A program made the position numbers and the translations under genes. From the NCBI GenBank assembly GCA_963995505.1, contig OZ023187.1, positions 4,471,501-4,535,500 of the forward strand: a stretch of DNA of 64,000 nucleotides, given 5' to 3'. Position 1 is the first letter of the stretch. Each line of letters begins with the position of its first letter. This DNA is from Hypericum androsaemum (taxonomy: Eukaryota > Streptophyta > Magnoliopsida > Malpighiales > Hypericaceae). The notes beneath the pieces were generated by a model that did not search any database, had not been told where the DNA came from, and saw nothing but the letters and a program-made list of their open reading frames with translations. Of this stretch, positions 44,755-58,372 are shown in pieces.

Positions 44755-46000
44755 ATGAAGAAGCAAAAGAGAGGTGTTGGGCTGGAGGACTTACCAGAGG
44801 AATGTGTATCCCACATAGTATCAAAGACAAGTCCAGTTGATGCCTGTAGGCTGGCTTCGGTTTCACCAACCTTCAGATCAGCTGCAGATTCTGATGCTGT
44901 TTGGGACAAGTTCCTCTCGTTGTCTGATTACAAATCCATGGTTTCCCAGTCCAATGATGATGATGTTTCGTTGTCTTCTCGTTCATCCACTTCCAAGAAA
45001 GACCTCTTTTTCCGGCTCTGTCACCATCCAGTCCTCATCGAGCATGCCAAGAAGGTGAGGAAATTTTCTGGCTCTCTTGATTCCCTAACAAGTAACTCGT
45101 AGACGTCGTATAATGTCGAATCTTATTTTTGTACATGAATATCTAGCCTACGCCTTGATCACGATCTCGAATTTACGACCCATCATTTATCATTTGAGTC
45201 AGGCCTTGAGATCATCACCATTGCAGTGCGTCGTAGTCACTCTTTTCTCATTCTGAACTTATTCGGCCAAAAATTGGGGTCCAACTGTGAGATTTTGCAG
45301 AGCTTTTGGTTGGACAAATGGAGTGGGAAAAAGTGTTACATGATTGCCGCGAGGGAACTGGTGGTCACAACTATAAGGGGTGAAATACCACAGAATTGGA
45401 CTTGGATTAACCTCCTCGAATCGAGGTACATCTTCCTCTTCCGAATTCAATCGACCATGTTTTAAGCTTCTTTTCTCGATCAATGTATTCCGCTCGTTAC
45501 GTTGATTCTCGGAGTCGGAAATCTTTCGTGGCATCATTTGCGACCAATTCTGCAGATTCAAAGAGGCAGCTGAGCTCTTACTGGCGCGGAGACTTGAATT
45601 TCAATGGAAGGTAGACACTGCCATGCTATCGCCAGCTACAAATTATGCAGCGTATCTGGTATTGAAATGGCGTAGTAATGCCCATGGGTTCAGTAGGATG
45701 CCCACTCAAGTTTCTACGGGCGTCTCCGGTAGCAGCACACTCTGGACATCCATAGTTTGCTTGGAACCTGATTTCGAGCAGCGACCCAGTACCAGGATCC
45801 GAAGGTGCCCGGCATTTGCTAATCTTTGTCATTTTCTGGATCTGCAACGTCCATGGAAGAGGAAAGATGGGTGGATGGAGATTGAGCTGGGGGATTATTT
45901 CAATGACAAAGGGGATGATGGTGAACTTAAGATGGGCATAGTAGAGGTGACCTGTGCAAAATTCCTCATTGTGCAGGGTATCGAGATCAGGCCTAAATAA
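44755..46000 (+). CDS. F-box protein PP2-B type (phloem-lectin domain)
   Basis: Three exons: 44755-45054, 45301-45425, 45556-46000. All introns have GT/AG borders and phase is kept (300+125+445 nt, 289 residues). An N-terminal F-box (E-D-L-P-E-E-C-V-S-H-I-V-S-K-T-S-P-V-D-A) is followed by the PP2-B block S-F-W-L-D-K-W-S-G-K-K-C-Y-M, T-N-Y-A-A-Y-L-V-L-K, and the closing W-M-E-I-E-L-G and G-I-E-I-R-P-K of the phloem protein 2 lectin domain. Family members act as substrate receptors of SCF ubiquitin ligases and can bind glycans; the target is unknown. Length is normal for the family. A stop in intron 1 (45102) would truncate an unspliced message. It is convergent with the LRRC40-like gene, 417 bp apart. 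Confidence 0.92.
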
Positions 46001-46417
46001 GGTTGATGATAACCACAACACCTGATAATATCTGCAGAATGTACTTGGCTGACCTGATTCGACTGGTAAAGCACGGGCCTGGGAGTCGAAAGGACTCGTC
46101 CGCACATTATGCAGCAGCAGATGCCAATTAATCCCAAGTTATACATAAGTTAATGATTGTTTAGATATTCCAGGTAGTAATGCTACAGGATTACAATTTG
46201 CTCACACAGATTTGTAGTTCAATCTCATACATAATGATTCAAACCGTGCCAAGGTCTTCCACCACAGGCCAAACACGAAATGACCGGAAATTGATACGAA
46301 CCCCAACATCAGAAATAGCCCCCAACAAGTAATGCTACTGGAATTCCTCTTCCAGACGATCTTAACCTTCGATAAATGAGGACTTCATCAAATCGAATCC
46401 GCTCTCGAGTATCGAAG
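46001..46417. other. Convergent intergenic region (shared 3' ends)
   Basis: 417 bp between two stop codons on opposite strands. It must hold both 3' UTRs, which may overlap. Confidence 0.5.
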
Positions 46418-49400
46418 CTAATTACTTGGAAGCTTGTCCTTCAGGTAATTCAGAACAGCTTTAGTCCCTCTGTCTAATACCGATCTTCGGATGCTGAAGA
46501 AAAATCATATAGAAGAGGTTCAATATGAATGGTTGAGAAAGACATGCATTTTGTTATTTGCCACTCCAACTGACTTACAAATACAAGAAACTTCAACATG
46601 TAGGGATCTCAAAGCTCAATACCCGATAGCAAAGTACTCGTACAACTCATTTTCAACTAGCTATATAGAGTTCAGAGTTCCTATATAGTGCTCATGGAAT
46701 TTTGATGAAAAACAATGTATAGTTTTTTTTTGTTCCTAACAATACAAAAAGGAGAAAAGTCCGAAACGAAAAGAATGCTAAAACCTCGTCACTCCAACAA
46801 TCAATTGTTTCACTGAGAAGAATATGAAATCCAAAATGAAACACTAAACAAGGATGAACAAGTCTTGACAGTAAATAGACAACAAAGGCCATTGTATACA
46901 GCCTGTGAGACTTTTCATCATCCATGACCAGTTTCATTTAACTTCAGAGCTCTGTTCCCTTCGTGAAGTTTGATATTAAATTAGTTTTATGACCTTTCCC
47001 TCTCAAGCTTTAAGACCAATAAATGGTATCGATGCAAAACTGAAAACTGAAATACCGCCAATTGACCAACTCTTTTGCACATTGATGGACCTTCCTATCA
47101 AGTTCACATGCATTTTGCCATGGTATTTCCTTAATTGTGAGAAGTAAAGTTGATCACGGAACAGAATGTATGGAGATGTGTCAAGAGCAGATTTGATCAT
47201 ACCTTCTCAAAGGGTTTCCATCAAGTCTTAAAATTTGCAGGCTTGGTTCTAGCAGTCCCTGACAAAATTTAAGAAGCGAGTAAGGTGGCATTTATTTTGT
47301 CTTTGTTAATTAAGAACAAATGAAATACACACATTCACAATCCATGTCATCAATGAATCAAACTAAATTTCTTTTTGACAGAGTATGATCTGCTACCGAA
47401 AATATGAGCATATCAAGAACGGACTTCTGAGTATGCCAGGCCCGATACAGGTTACAGGGAAAATCATGCTGTTACTCTACAAGATCAGACATTACACTCC
47501 ATACAAACAGAAACGCGAGATGCCGAAACAAAACACAACAGGAAATGAGAAATTGGTTTAAAAAACATAGTGAACACAAGAGTGGCAGAATAAATATTCT
47601 AGTTATGCGGGGCCTGGCATCTTCTTTGTTACCTCCCTTTCCTCCTCCTCTTTTATAAGTGGTGTGTATCATCAGAAATGAGCTCACAGTTAAACAGTTA
47701 ATGTAACATAAAAGGACTTGCTACACAAACCAGTTCTGGGGGAAGTGTTGAAATATCATTGTCAGACAGATCAAGCTCAGCAAGTGAGCTTAGAGTCCAG
47801 AAACCCTGCACGACACAAGCATATCTTAGAACATAGACAAAAGAAGAACGCGAGGATTTTGTTTCTAAATTATATTGAGCCTGAAAGTTGTTTCAACTCT
47901 CATAGACCAGTTCTAGTTCATAAGGATTCCCTTTGTCATGACGAGGTTATTTAATCGACAGAAGCAATAACCCATCATGGTTATTCCCTAATTAAGAAAA
48001 CATACTACCTGCACTATAACTTGAAGGGAATTTTGACCCAAGTCAAGGACTTTCAGTTGTTGTAGCTTGAAAATATCTGAAGGTACATCTCGTAGTCGAT
48101 TACGTCTGCCAAGTCAACACAGAGATAAAGAAACCTGAAAACTTGCTAAAGGCTACATTTGAATACAGTAAATGCACCATACATCTTAGTAGTTCTTCAG
48201 AGCATAACACAATATTTTTATCTAACCTTAGGTAAAGCTCCTGGAGATGTACCAAGCAAGAGAAGTCTGGATGCTGAAGTAATGAATCTGGATTACCACT
48301 TAAATCAAGAATCTGAAGCAGTGGCACTGCATTGAATCCATCGGGAGGAATCTACAGGTCATACCAGAAATATTTTCAGATCTAACTGAAGATACTGAGC
48401 TCTATAGTCCGATGCTGACCAGTTAGTACAGCAGATTGTGGCTTTAAAGTAGCAAACAGAGCAGACATTCAAAATCCAAGGAAGAGGGAAACCCATCAAA
48501 TATTGCTATTTCACCATTAGTAAGCATCAAAACTCACAATGCTGAGTGCATCAGCAGGGCCTACCAATGTGCGTCCTACCACTCAGCTGTCTACTATGTA
48601 TATGTTCCAGCTAAAGTCACCAAGTCCCCAATGGGAATGCGGACGTGACCAAACGGACTGTTAGGAAGATGTCTAAGATGCAAACTCGAAATGCTGTTGA
48701 ATCAAGCTGTCAGTGGATCTATTAGTCAACATCATTTGTGAACCCTAGGATGTCAAGCTACATTTTCCATTATGCCCTGGACTGTTATTATCAGTTGCAA
48801 GACCCTACATGTAGTGTGCTTATGTGTCTATGGAAGTATCAGTATGGGCAAGAATCTCTGCATCTGAGCTGGCCTATGCATGTCATTGAGTAGACTCCAC
48901 AACTGGCTCATGCAAGACAAGCATCCTAAAAGATTTGACATTGCTCCTCAATCCCCAATCCTTATTCATTTGAAAATAAGTGGCTGTTAATATGAGAGCT
49001 TGCAAGATATTCACAAGGCATGACTACTATCAATGCAACAAGAATTTGGTAATAGAGGAAGAGAAGAAAGTCCTAAGCTCCATGTACACACCAAAATGAT
49101 TATTTTAGCTCCAATACTTGTTCATGTTTAAGAGGGCGGGCTGGAGAAGCCAGACAGAGACGGACCAAACAAAAGTGCAAGAAAAAGGAGAGCACAAAAA
49201 CTAAAAACTTATCCACCACCCAGATAAATTAGGAGCTTGTGTATTTCTATAGATTTATTTACCTGTCTCAGCAAGTTGTAGTCCAGCTTCAAACATGAAA
49301 GGCTAGAGAGTGGCTTTAAAATGTAACCTGGCCATTCTGCGATCTTGTTCTTTGACAAAATCAAACTCTGTATGGTTACAGAAAATGTCCACTTCAGTGA

Positions 49401-52400
49401 GTAACACGAGCATGGCACTCATTATTTCACATTACACCCAGGCCAATTCCAGTCAATGATTAACAAGTTTATTACCCCAACAGCAACTTATTTGCAAAAA
49501 TCAGCTATCAAAAGCTACCAGCAAAGGCAGAAGCCAGAACATAAGATTACTAGGGTGCATTTTCTATCAAAAGAACTATGGAAGAAACTTTATGACAAAT
49601 GAACAATCTTTATACTTATATCAGATGAAAAAGCTGTAAACCAACATTCTTTCCTGTATAAAAAATAATCCAAGAAACAGAGATAACTGTCATAATACAG
49701 TGCATTCCGTCTTATGTATCTGAGCCATGTTTGATATCACTTTTATGAGTGGTATCAATATAGAGAAACTAATCTGAGTAACTAAATTATGGGAAAATTA
49801 TTCTTAGATGTCCAATTAAAGAGTTGTTGGGATCACATGACCCTGCTGTACCGAATGAGCAATACCATTGCTGAAAGATCTAGCAGATTGAACTAATTTA
49901 ATAGCATAAAATAAAAATAACCATCAAATTCGCCAGGTTGGCCAATTGAATCCAACATGCCTTTTTCCATATGCTAACATGGAAATGGTTCACTTCTAAG
50001 AGCTTTTCATCTGTCTCTGTACTATATGTTCTGTTTTTAGCAAATGCAACAACTAAAATCCACCTTTTGCTTCAGGCAATATAGCTAGAATTTTTCTGAT
50101 CAGGAGGTAACAAAAATCTTTGCTCCTGGAAAAACTTTATGGGTTTGACATAGCTGTTTAAAGATTCCACAGAACAAACCTCATGGAACAAATGGCGCTG
50201 AAAGAAATTAATAATGGCCAAGTAGAATGAACGTTTTACATAAATATTATCTAAGCTTCAAGTAACAAAACTAATGAGAAACATACTTAAATTACCTGGA
50301 GGGTACTGCACGTGGAAAGTTCATTGGGCAGCTCTTGAATTGAATTCCTGGAAACGTCAACCTTCATTACTTCACCTGATTCCCACACTTCTGATGGGAT
50401 AACTGTCAAACCCGTCCCTTGCAAAGAAAATTCCTGAACACACGAATATTTAAGTTGGAAGTAACAAGAAAAGCATCCAGAGAGTAACTGGAAATAACGA
50501 ACTTCATCTTATAGCTTTGTGCTAAACTTTGGGCGTCTAAAATATCTTTACCTGTGCTTCCATGGGTTAACGATGAGATGTAGCCTAAATTATACTAGAT
50601 GACCTTTAGAATTTCAGGAATTAATCAGTGAATTATTGTTGCAGTGTTTGGCTCCATTCTTAAATTCAGAAGCTTAAAAATGTAACCTTGACCTAGTACA
50701 CATGTCCTTGTAACACCCTCTGATCATCTCCCTTGTTTTCCCTTTCCAGCACATCGGAAACACAATTCAGATGCTTTCACAGACAGTTACAGCTCAGTAA
50801 GTTAGGCTGCAAGTAAGCTGCTGATCATACCTTTGACGCAAGAGACATTCTTGCTGCCATTGAAACTACCTCCTTCTGTGGGGTTGTAGATGCAGATTCT
50901 GTATCAGAAGCATGAATTCGGATTAATTTGTCAATTGTTCATGGATCACATTGATCTCCAAAGGCAGAATAGAATATTAATCAACTAAATGTGAATAAAG
51001 TTGACAGCAAGAAAAGGAGCCAAGGATGTAAATCAAGATTACCTTCACTCTCGGAAAGTCTACCACGAAGGTACCTCATCAAAGCAGGTGTGGGGCCAGA
51101 AACCAATGAGCTGGTGGCATCAAATGGAAATAGTCACAAGCAGATTCAGAAATTAAGGATTCCTCTACCAGTATAAAAAAGTAATGCCTGGACCTTCTTA
51201 TTGTTCTTATAGGGTTGCCACTGAGCACAAGCTTCCGTAAAGTGGTCATCTTACCTAGAAAATTAAACACACGTACCATTACAATCAGTTTCATGCATCC
51301 CAAGTTGAAGACCCTATATATTTAATTGCAAGCACCGGGATCTAAGGCCAGCTTTACTTAATTTTAAGACAAAAGAAAACACTGTTAACAATGACTGCAA
51401 CTTCATCTATAAAAAGAGAAGTAAAATAAGTAAATCTTCAGTTTGATGTTCTCTCACTTAATTGAACTGCTAGGGCATATAAAGTAAGATCATTTTGCCA
51501 CAGCCATTGTTTTCCACAAATAAGCTGGGAACTAAACTACACTTTGGATACCACATGGACCACTTAGCTGACCTTACCAATCTCAGCAGGCAATCCGATC
51601 AATGAATTATTTGATAGATCTAAGACTGACAGTTGTAAGGTGCATGCCTCCGGAGGAAATTCTTTCAGCTGCAGTTCAGTATAATCTGATTAGCACAGTG
51701 CAACAATTTTACATAGATTGGTATCAAAATAGCAACAATGTCATTGTGCATGGCAACTCTACAATGTCAATCGGTTAAGCCACGTAGTCAACTATATAAA
51801 TGTTAAAGCTGGGTCTTATATCTCCACCACTGAAAGGAAGCCAAGATTTGTGAGGTTGATAGGCATGTGTCCTCAATAGGGAATGGCTAACTAGACATAG
51901 TAAAACGCTTATCCTCACGAAAGTAAGTACATTGAACACACCTGATTTGAATGAAGATCTAATGTCCTTAACTGAGGAAGTGCGCCAATCTCTGGAGGTA
52001 GAGAAGTTAATGCATTGTTCCTGAACTCAGAAATAAAGAAGATTAAGAGGGAAGAAACCTCATAAAGATCTCATGTTCTTATTTAAGGAATGGAGCAGAA
52101 TAAGACCCCATAAAGAGTTCAGCGACAGAAGAACAACTGGCAATTGATGGTGGGACGGATGAAATTCCTGCATAATTGAGAAAATGAGATGAGGTGCTTC
52201 AGCACTGGTTCCGGCAGAAAACAGAGCTGTGTCAAGGAAGCGGACTCTTGCTTAATACTCACTGTTTTGGTGAAGGTCCAAGCGAACAAGTCGTTTAAGG
52301 CTTCCCAAATTATCTGGAATGTCATTCAGGAGGTTCTTTGCTGCAGATGACGGAATTGAAATGAAATTTTAATGCAAGAAAGGCCTAGAAATGAGAAATG

Positions 52401-54283
52401 AAACATCATATCTGCAAAAGATCTTACATGCATTCAATTCAGTGAGATTTGTCCATGGTGCAATGACAGTTCCAGACAATGTCTTCAGTTTGTTTCCCTG
52501 ATAAAAATGATGGATCCATTAAGACACAGTAAAGGTTTCTTTTCACCAGTGGAAAAACATTTAAGTCGGGACAAAAGCTTAAAAGTTGCTTAAAATATCC
52601 AAAAGGAAAAGCATCGTGCTACCTCCAGATCTAGTTTTGTCATTTTTGCACACTTTGCCAAGTCTTCCGGCAAGCTTGTGAGCAAATTTTTCGAGACCTA
52701 TGGAGTTTCAGTTTCCAACAAGTCAGCATAAATCTCAAATTTCAAGTGAAAAGAATGATACAAGTAGTGCTGCATGACTTCCTAATCCATCCTCAATCGA
52801 TCAAGTGATGCTTGTAAGACTTTAAAATAATTAGCATTCTACATAGTGTCCTCTATTAATAAAAGACATCCAAACACTTTGCATATGGATCTCAATCTAA
52901 TCTCTCTTCTCTTAATTTGGCAGCACGAGTTAATTTGGAGCCAAAATTGCTACTTTTCCCTCTTTCTTTCAATATCTTCATGATTCCTCAGAATTTAAGA
53001 TGCAGGATATCTCAAGTAACAGGTTAGAGAACATGATATTTCCATCATTTTTCTTTTTCGCGTCAACAAATGGAACCCTGAGTGCATAATGAAGCACCCT
53101 TCACAACCAAGCATATGCAGGGGTGAAGAAATTGGTGCATGCAATACCTTCAAGTCGGACAAATCTAAACAATTTCCGAGTGAGCTTGGGATTTCATCAA
53201 GCTGATTGGTTGAACAATCAAACCTGAAGAAAAAACAACCAAGATCAAATAATTAATTCAAAGTGTGCTTCCAGAAGCCATGTCTAACGTCAAGTAACGG
53301 CATAGCATCATCTATGTACAGCAACTAAATGTTTTTCGAAAAGAAAAATATGTACATACAGCAACTACGCAGCAGCATTGCCTCCAAATAAGACACATTA
53401 AAGAAATCCTAGATGAAAGCACTTCCACCACTAGCTTATTGTCTTGAGTTCCATAGGGTCTTAGCATCAGAAGCCTTGAACATCTCTAACCTAGAAACAT
53501 GCCATATGAATCACCGACTAATCAGCATATTATTCGTAACATGTTTCTTGTTCCCCAAAAGTGTAAGCACCTCGAACAAGAGATCTGCAGATTCGACCTA
53601 CTGAAGTAGAAACAAATCAAAATTGCTCGAAACTAATTAACTTTCTTTCAGCAGCTTCAAAGAAGAGCTATCCTTCCTTCAAGATCACACGATTGTCAAA
53701 TAACAACATCCGAAAACCAAAACCAGGACTCACTTGACAAGTGTAGCGGCGGATCCGATCTCATCAGGCAACCGCCGAAGCACATTGCACGAGACATCCA
53801 AAGACTTCAACATAGCCAGCCTATACGCACCAAGCCAAAAGCAAGTCAACAGAAATGAACACCCGAACGCAACAAAAAATTAAAAAAAAGGACAAAGGAA
53901 AGGAAAAAAAAGACAGGAGAGAAAGCGCGCTGACTCTCCGATGGCGGCGGGGAGGCAAGTGAGGCGGTTATTGCTGAGGTTCAAAACGGTGAGCTGCGTC
54001 AAGTTCCTGAGATCCTCCTTCAATGACTCGATGCTGTTGTGAGCTAAGATGAGCTTGGTTAGCTCCACGGCCTCCCACCACTTCTCCCCTTCCCCGACCG
54101 CGTCTAGGCTCCGGTACACCTCGTCCGGTACTTCCCTGGAAGAAACCAGGAAACCGTAAGCAACCAGGAAACGGCGTCGGATCGAGAGGAATTAGAGGAC
54201 GGATCGGTTTTTTTTCACCTGAGGGAGCGGTTGGAGAGGTTGAGGGAGCCGGAGGCGCGAGCGGCTTTTAGGATGCGCTCCAT
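46418..54283 (-). CDS. LRRC40-like leucine-rich repeat protein
   Basis: I traced 20 exons on the minus strand by splice borders and reading phase: 54219-54283, 53935-54135, 53734-53820, 53148-53223, 52623-52697, 52428-52497, 52263-52340, 52107-52167, 51942-52020, 51578-51668, 51194-51254, 51043-51110, 50831-50898, 50296-50433, 49263-49367, 48227-48351, 48009-48105, 47731-47805, 47203-47258, 46418-46493. They sum to 1,752 nt, 583 residues. It starts [20 protein letters not shown] and ends L-K-D-K-L-P-S-N. Repeats of the L-x-x-L-D-L-S-x-N-x-L-x-x-L-P type run through nearly the whole length (for example [11 protein letters not shown]). There is no signal peptide, membrane segment or kinase, so it is an intracellular scaffold LRR protein. 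Function is not established. Plant members of the LRRC40 family have almost the same length. Confidence 0.92.
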
Positions 54284-54436
54284 TATCGCTTTTTGAAGTT
54301 CTTTGTTTCTTGGTGGATCGAGGAGGAAGATCTGCTTTTCTACCCTCTCGGTTACACGAACGATTTTCACAAGCCGCTTTATATTTTTTACGAGTAATCT
54401 AATTTTGAGCTTGGTTGCTCCGTGTTATCAAGGGAT

Positions 54437-55363
54437 TAGATTCAGTTTTGGAAAATATATCTTTTCCAGTACGGTGCTGGTTGGCCAGAGACAAGGGCAT
54501 TATTGTCATTAATTATCAATTACAAGGGAAAAAAATAAGGGAATGGATTTGTTCCTTGACACATATTTTGTGTCACGTCCGTCCTGGAGCAGAATATAGC
54601 CATTGGATCAAGTCCAATAAAAATTTCTCTTATCTGATGGTCATTATTGAGACGGTGTATTTTCGTCTTTTTGTTTCTCTCTCTTCCTCTCTCGCCCCTT
54701 TCTTCCTTTCTCTATCCCCCTCTCAACCTCAACCCTAATCCTGAGAAAAGGGGTGCGAAATCCAAACCAGAGGACGGCGGCAGGAAGGTTGTTCCGAGGA
54801 TGGGTGGTCGGCGTTGGTGGCGGCGATGACAGGGGGCCGATGCACGGAGGTTGATGGATCGTCGGGATCCTCTCTCTCCCCCTATCTTCCTTTCTCCATC
54901 CCCCCCCCCCACACACACACACACACATGATCGCCAGAGACCAGACCAGAACGGACGCGAAGACGACAACGATGACGGGAGCGGACGACAGAGACTAGAC
55001 CAGACGAACGCCGACGAGAGGACGGGACCAGCACGGTGTTTGCTGCTGATCGGTGTTTCGTGTTTAGAATTTGCAAATTTCTTGAACTTGTTTGATTCCG
55101 GATGTTTAATTTTACAAATGTTTGTAATTTGGTTGTGTATAATTTTGGCTACTGAATTGAAAGTAAATGGATTGAGAATTGGTTGATGCTGCTTCATTTT
55201 TGTCTAATTTGTATGTTGCTAATTGTGTTTGTATATCAAATAGTTTATCATGTTATCATACAATAGTTTTTTTTCCTTGTAATTAAAAATTAATGATAAT
55301 AATACCCATATTCCTGGTCATCTAGGACCGTACTGGATATCTTTTCCAGGACTGAATCCAGTC
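54437..55363. mobile_element. TIR element beside the LRRC40-like 5' end
   Basis: Arms of about 120 bp: the left starts GATTCAGTTTTGGAAAATAT near 54439 and the right ends CCAGGACTGAATCCAGTC near 55362. Both contain CCAGTACGG and TCATTAAT(T/A)(A/T)T(C/T)AATTAC-type sequence in inverted order. The inside has CT-rich sequence and a CA microsatellite. No clear target duplication or transposase was seen. It begins only about 150 bp upstream of the LRRC40-like ATG. Confidence 0.6.
54899..54927. repeat. C run and (CA)n microsatellite
   Basis: A run of C followed by about nine CA units. Confidence 0.9.
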
Positions 55364-55539
55364 TTAAAAAATAAAGGGGATATGTGGTGCTTGGAGACGC
55401 GCGCATCATTTTTTTCGTTGGGGGTTGGCGTTCACGCATTTCATCCCATTTTGGTATTCCGAATTTGATTTTAGAATTTATTTTTTAATAGAAATATTGA
55501 TTAATTAATTATTTAACTTTCTTATTATAATTATTTTTA

Positions 55540-58065
55540 ATAACCGGATATATATTTGATATAATTTAGTATACCATTTGAAATAATCGGGTACACTATT
55601 TTAACATATCTTGATTAAGTACATCTGAAAAAATTAAAATTGATATATCAAATTAATTATTTAACACGACATACCATTTGACATAACCGGGTATACCATT
55701 TGACATAACTTTGTATACTATTTGACATAGCCAGATATATCATTCGATATTATTTAATCAATTATTTAATTTTTATAATAAATATTATTTAAGTTATTAT
55801 ACATTTTCGAGTATACCATTCGATATAATTGAGCATACCATTTAATATTAGTGGACATGCCATTTAGGGCTGAGGAATTGTCGGGCTCATGGGTTGAAGC
55901 CCATTTTGGAGCCCGACACTGAAAGATTTGAAGGACCAAAATTTTGACTGATGGCATGAAGTTTTTGATTTCAGCGTCAGTGTGACGGTCAGGCAGTGTT
56001 GCATGTGTTATGACCGGTTTGGCTGAAACCGATCAGACTTACATTCCATCCAGATTTTTTTCAACTGAATTAAAGCTTGCAATCCGAATACAATCCATCG
56101 AAGACAATTAAGCTTCAAATCCATCAAGCATTAAAGCTTGCAAACAGAATTTTCAAAGTTTCAAATTCACCCAGATTCTAAACAGAGTACAAAATGGCTC
56201 AAATTGAAGCAGAAGGCAAATTCCTTAATCTGGCCCCTTTAAAAGGCTTCGAATCCACAAGTCTTCAAGCGACTCTCCCTCCAAAATGCAGACAGCAAAT
56301 AGCAATACCTAAAAACATATAAACAAGCTCTTTGACTGAATGAAGGAAACTCTACTGCATTAAACAGAATAAAAGAAAATATTGCTAAGTGAAAGGCAAC
56401 CTACTGCATCAAGACAAGCTATGCTGATCCCCAAGGAGTTCTGCAAGTGTACACAATGAATGAATGGATTTTAATTAGATTATATAGCCAAACTAATACA
56501 TAAAAAGAAACCAGAGGCAAATGAGACTAACCTGCAATGTCGTTGTCTCCTAATGGGTCTACCATTTCATCCAAGCTCTTTGAAATCTTATTCCTCAACC
56601 AATTTTGAGTGCATAAGAGTGCTTGCATAGTACTCGACTTCAAAGAACTTCGATAAAGATCAAGCACACGTCCACCTTACAAAACTCATTCACATCTTCG
56701 TAAACAGAAGATCATCTTATACAACCGCAGCTTGTTTCAACTGAATCTATAACATTCAGCTTATCCATTCAGAAATACTTTCCTGGACCCATTCAAAAAC
56801 ATCCTTTCCAAATAAACCCATGTGCAAATTCATTAACATGCAGCTTATTTAAACTAAACCCATAACATGCAGTTTATTCACTATAATTAATTTTCCCAAT
56901 TCAGAAATAGTCAACAGAAATTAATTAGGGTTTCTGATAGAGGGTAGAGAATTACCATGACAAAGAGTAGAGACGTAGATCCTGGAGCTTGGAGGACGAA
57001 ACTTAGAAGTGGACGAGTGTAACCTGCAGACATTCGAACACGGACAGTGAACAAATTTAGGGTTTCCGATGAGGAACATGAAATTAGCTTAAGGAACATA
57101 AAATTAACGACTAACAACTTACCTAATGAAGTATTCAACAAACTCAACACCGAAAAGAGAAAGGACAAGTCTTTTAGGTTTCTATCGATTTGGATTTTCA
57201 GGAAATTATAACCCAAATCGAAGAGAATGAGGAAGAGAGGACGAGAGACAGTCGGGAGGGAGGAGGAGGAGCAGCAGTGACGGTCGTCGATGGTGGCGAC
57301 GGGGGACGGACTCGTCTTTCCGGAGGAAGACGAGGGTGGAAGGCAAGCTCTTCTATTTTTTGTCATTTAAATGAGAGGATTAGAGGAAGGATGTCATTTT
57401 TTATCTGGCTAAGTTGGTATTTATACGCTGTCATTTTTCTTCGGTCCGGCAGGGTATCAGGCTACCCAAAATACGACACCGATTTGGCATCGACCGGTCG
57501 ATTTTAACCGACTAACAACCCATTTTTTCAGTCGGGTTGGCAGTCGAACCTGCTTCGGGTTGATCGATTTAGCGGGCTGGTGGGCTTTTTTTGGGTTGGG
57601 CCTCAGCCCTAGTGCCATCCGATATAATTGAGTATATTAGTGGGCAAACTATTTGACATAAATGGGTATACCATTTCATATAACTGGTTATACCATTTCA
57701 TTTAGAAAAAATTACAATAATGTTATCAATTAATTATTTAAATCATACCATTTGATATAACCGGACAAACTATTTTATCATGATAAAATAAATCTTTTTA
57801 TCGTAACAGTGAAAAATATTTGAACACAACATGACAAACTATTTTATCATAACTGTGCAACCATTCAATCATAATCGATCAAACCTTTTGATCGTGACAT
57901 AACAAACTATTTTATCGTGACATAACAAACCATTTTATCATAGCATGATAAACTATTGTATCATAACATGATAACACATTGTATCGTAACTGTGCAAACT
58001 ATTGTATCATAACATGATAAACCATTATATCGTAACTGTGTAAACTATTGTATCATATTAATTAA
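55540..58065. repeat. Degenerate AT-rich tandem array, split by a hAT-like insertion
   Basis: Left part (55540-55864): units of about 22-27 bp based on ATACCATTTGACATAACCGG. Right part (57612-58065): related units, drifting to ATAACATGATAAACCATT and GTATCGTAACTGTGCAAACT. The 1.75-kb insertion separates them. No coding content. Confidence 0.75.
55865..57611. mobile_element. hAT-like element, 1.75 kb
   Basis: Termini TAGGGCTGAGG (55865) and CCTCAGCCCTA (57611) are perfect inverted repeats, with GGGCTC/GGGCTT-rich subterminal regions. Flanks ATGCCATT and GTGCCATC match at 6 of 8 positions, compatible with a diverged 8-bp duplication. No hAT transposase is recognisable. The interior includes a minus-strand open frame (56911-57366) that I regard as spurious. 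Confidence 0.65.
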
Positions 58066-58085
58066 TCACTTCATTAATTAGCTCA

Positions 58086-58372
58086 GAAACAAAGTTACAG
58101 CCCAGAACTGTCAATCAACAAAATATCTTCTAGAACACTAGGTGGAGAAGAAAATAACATTGAAGCATTATCAACAGGTAAGGATAGCTTCGCCAAACAG
58201 TGAGCACCTCCATTGGCCTCTCGCCTGGTGAAATGGCACTGAAAGGCTCCCAACCGACGTGCAGCCTCCTAGCACTCTTGGACCAAAGTTGACAAGTTGC
58301 TTTTAGCTAGCGTCAAACGAGTCAACGCTTGTATTGATAGTGAACAATCTGACTCAATATGAACGTTAAGGT
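58086..58372 (-). pseudogene. LINE RNase H (RVT_3-type) C-terminal fragment
   Basis: The minus strand reads V-H-I-E-S-D-C-S-L-S-I-Q-A-L, then L-S-T-L-V-Q-E-C, then F-T-R-R-E-A-N-G-G-A-H and C-L-A-K-L. These match the conserved D and the R-E-A-N-x-x-A-H-x-L-A-K block of the plant LINE-type RNase H domain. One stop follows the E-C. The region downstream resembles a 3' untranslated tail. It is a truncated dead copy. Confidence 0.75.

Noticed and set aside
54647..55197. Overlapping open frames of 60-161 residues near the LRRC40-like 5' end
   Set aside because: CT-rich and microsatellite sequence inside a TIR element, frames on both strands, no family resemblance.
56911..57366. 151-residue minus-strand ORF
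   Set aside because: Lies inside a hAT-like element, has a low-complexity Ser/Leu composition and no recognisable motif.
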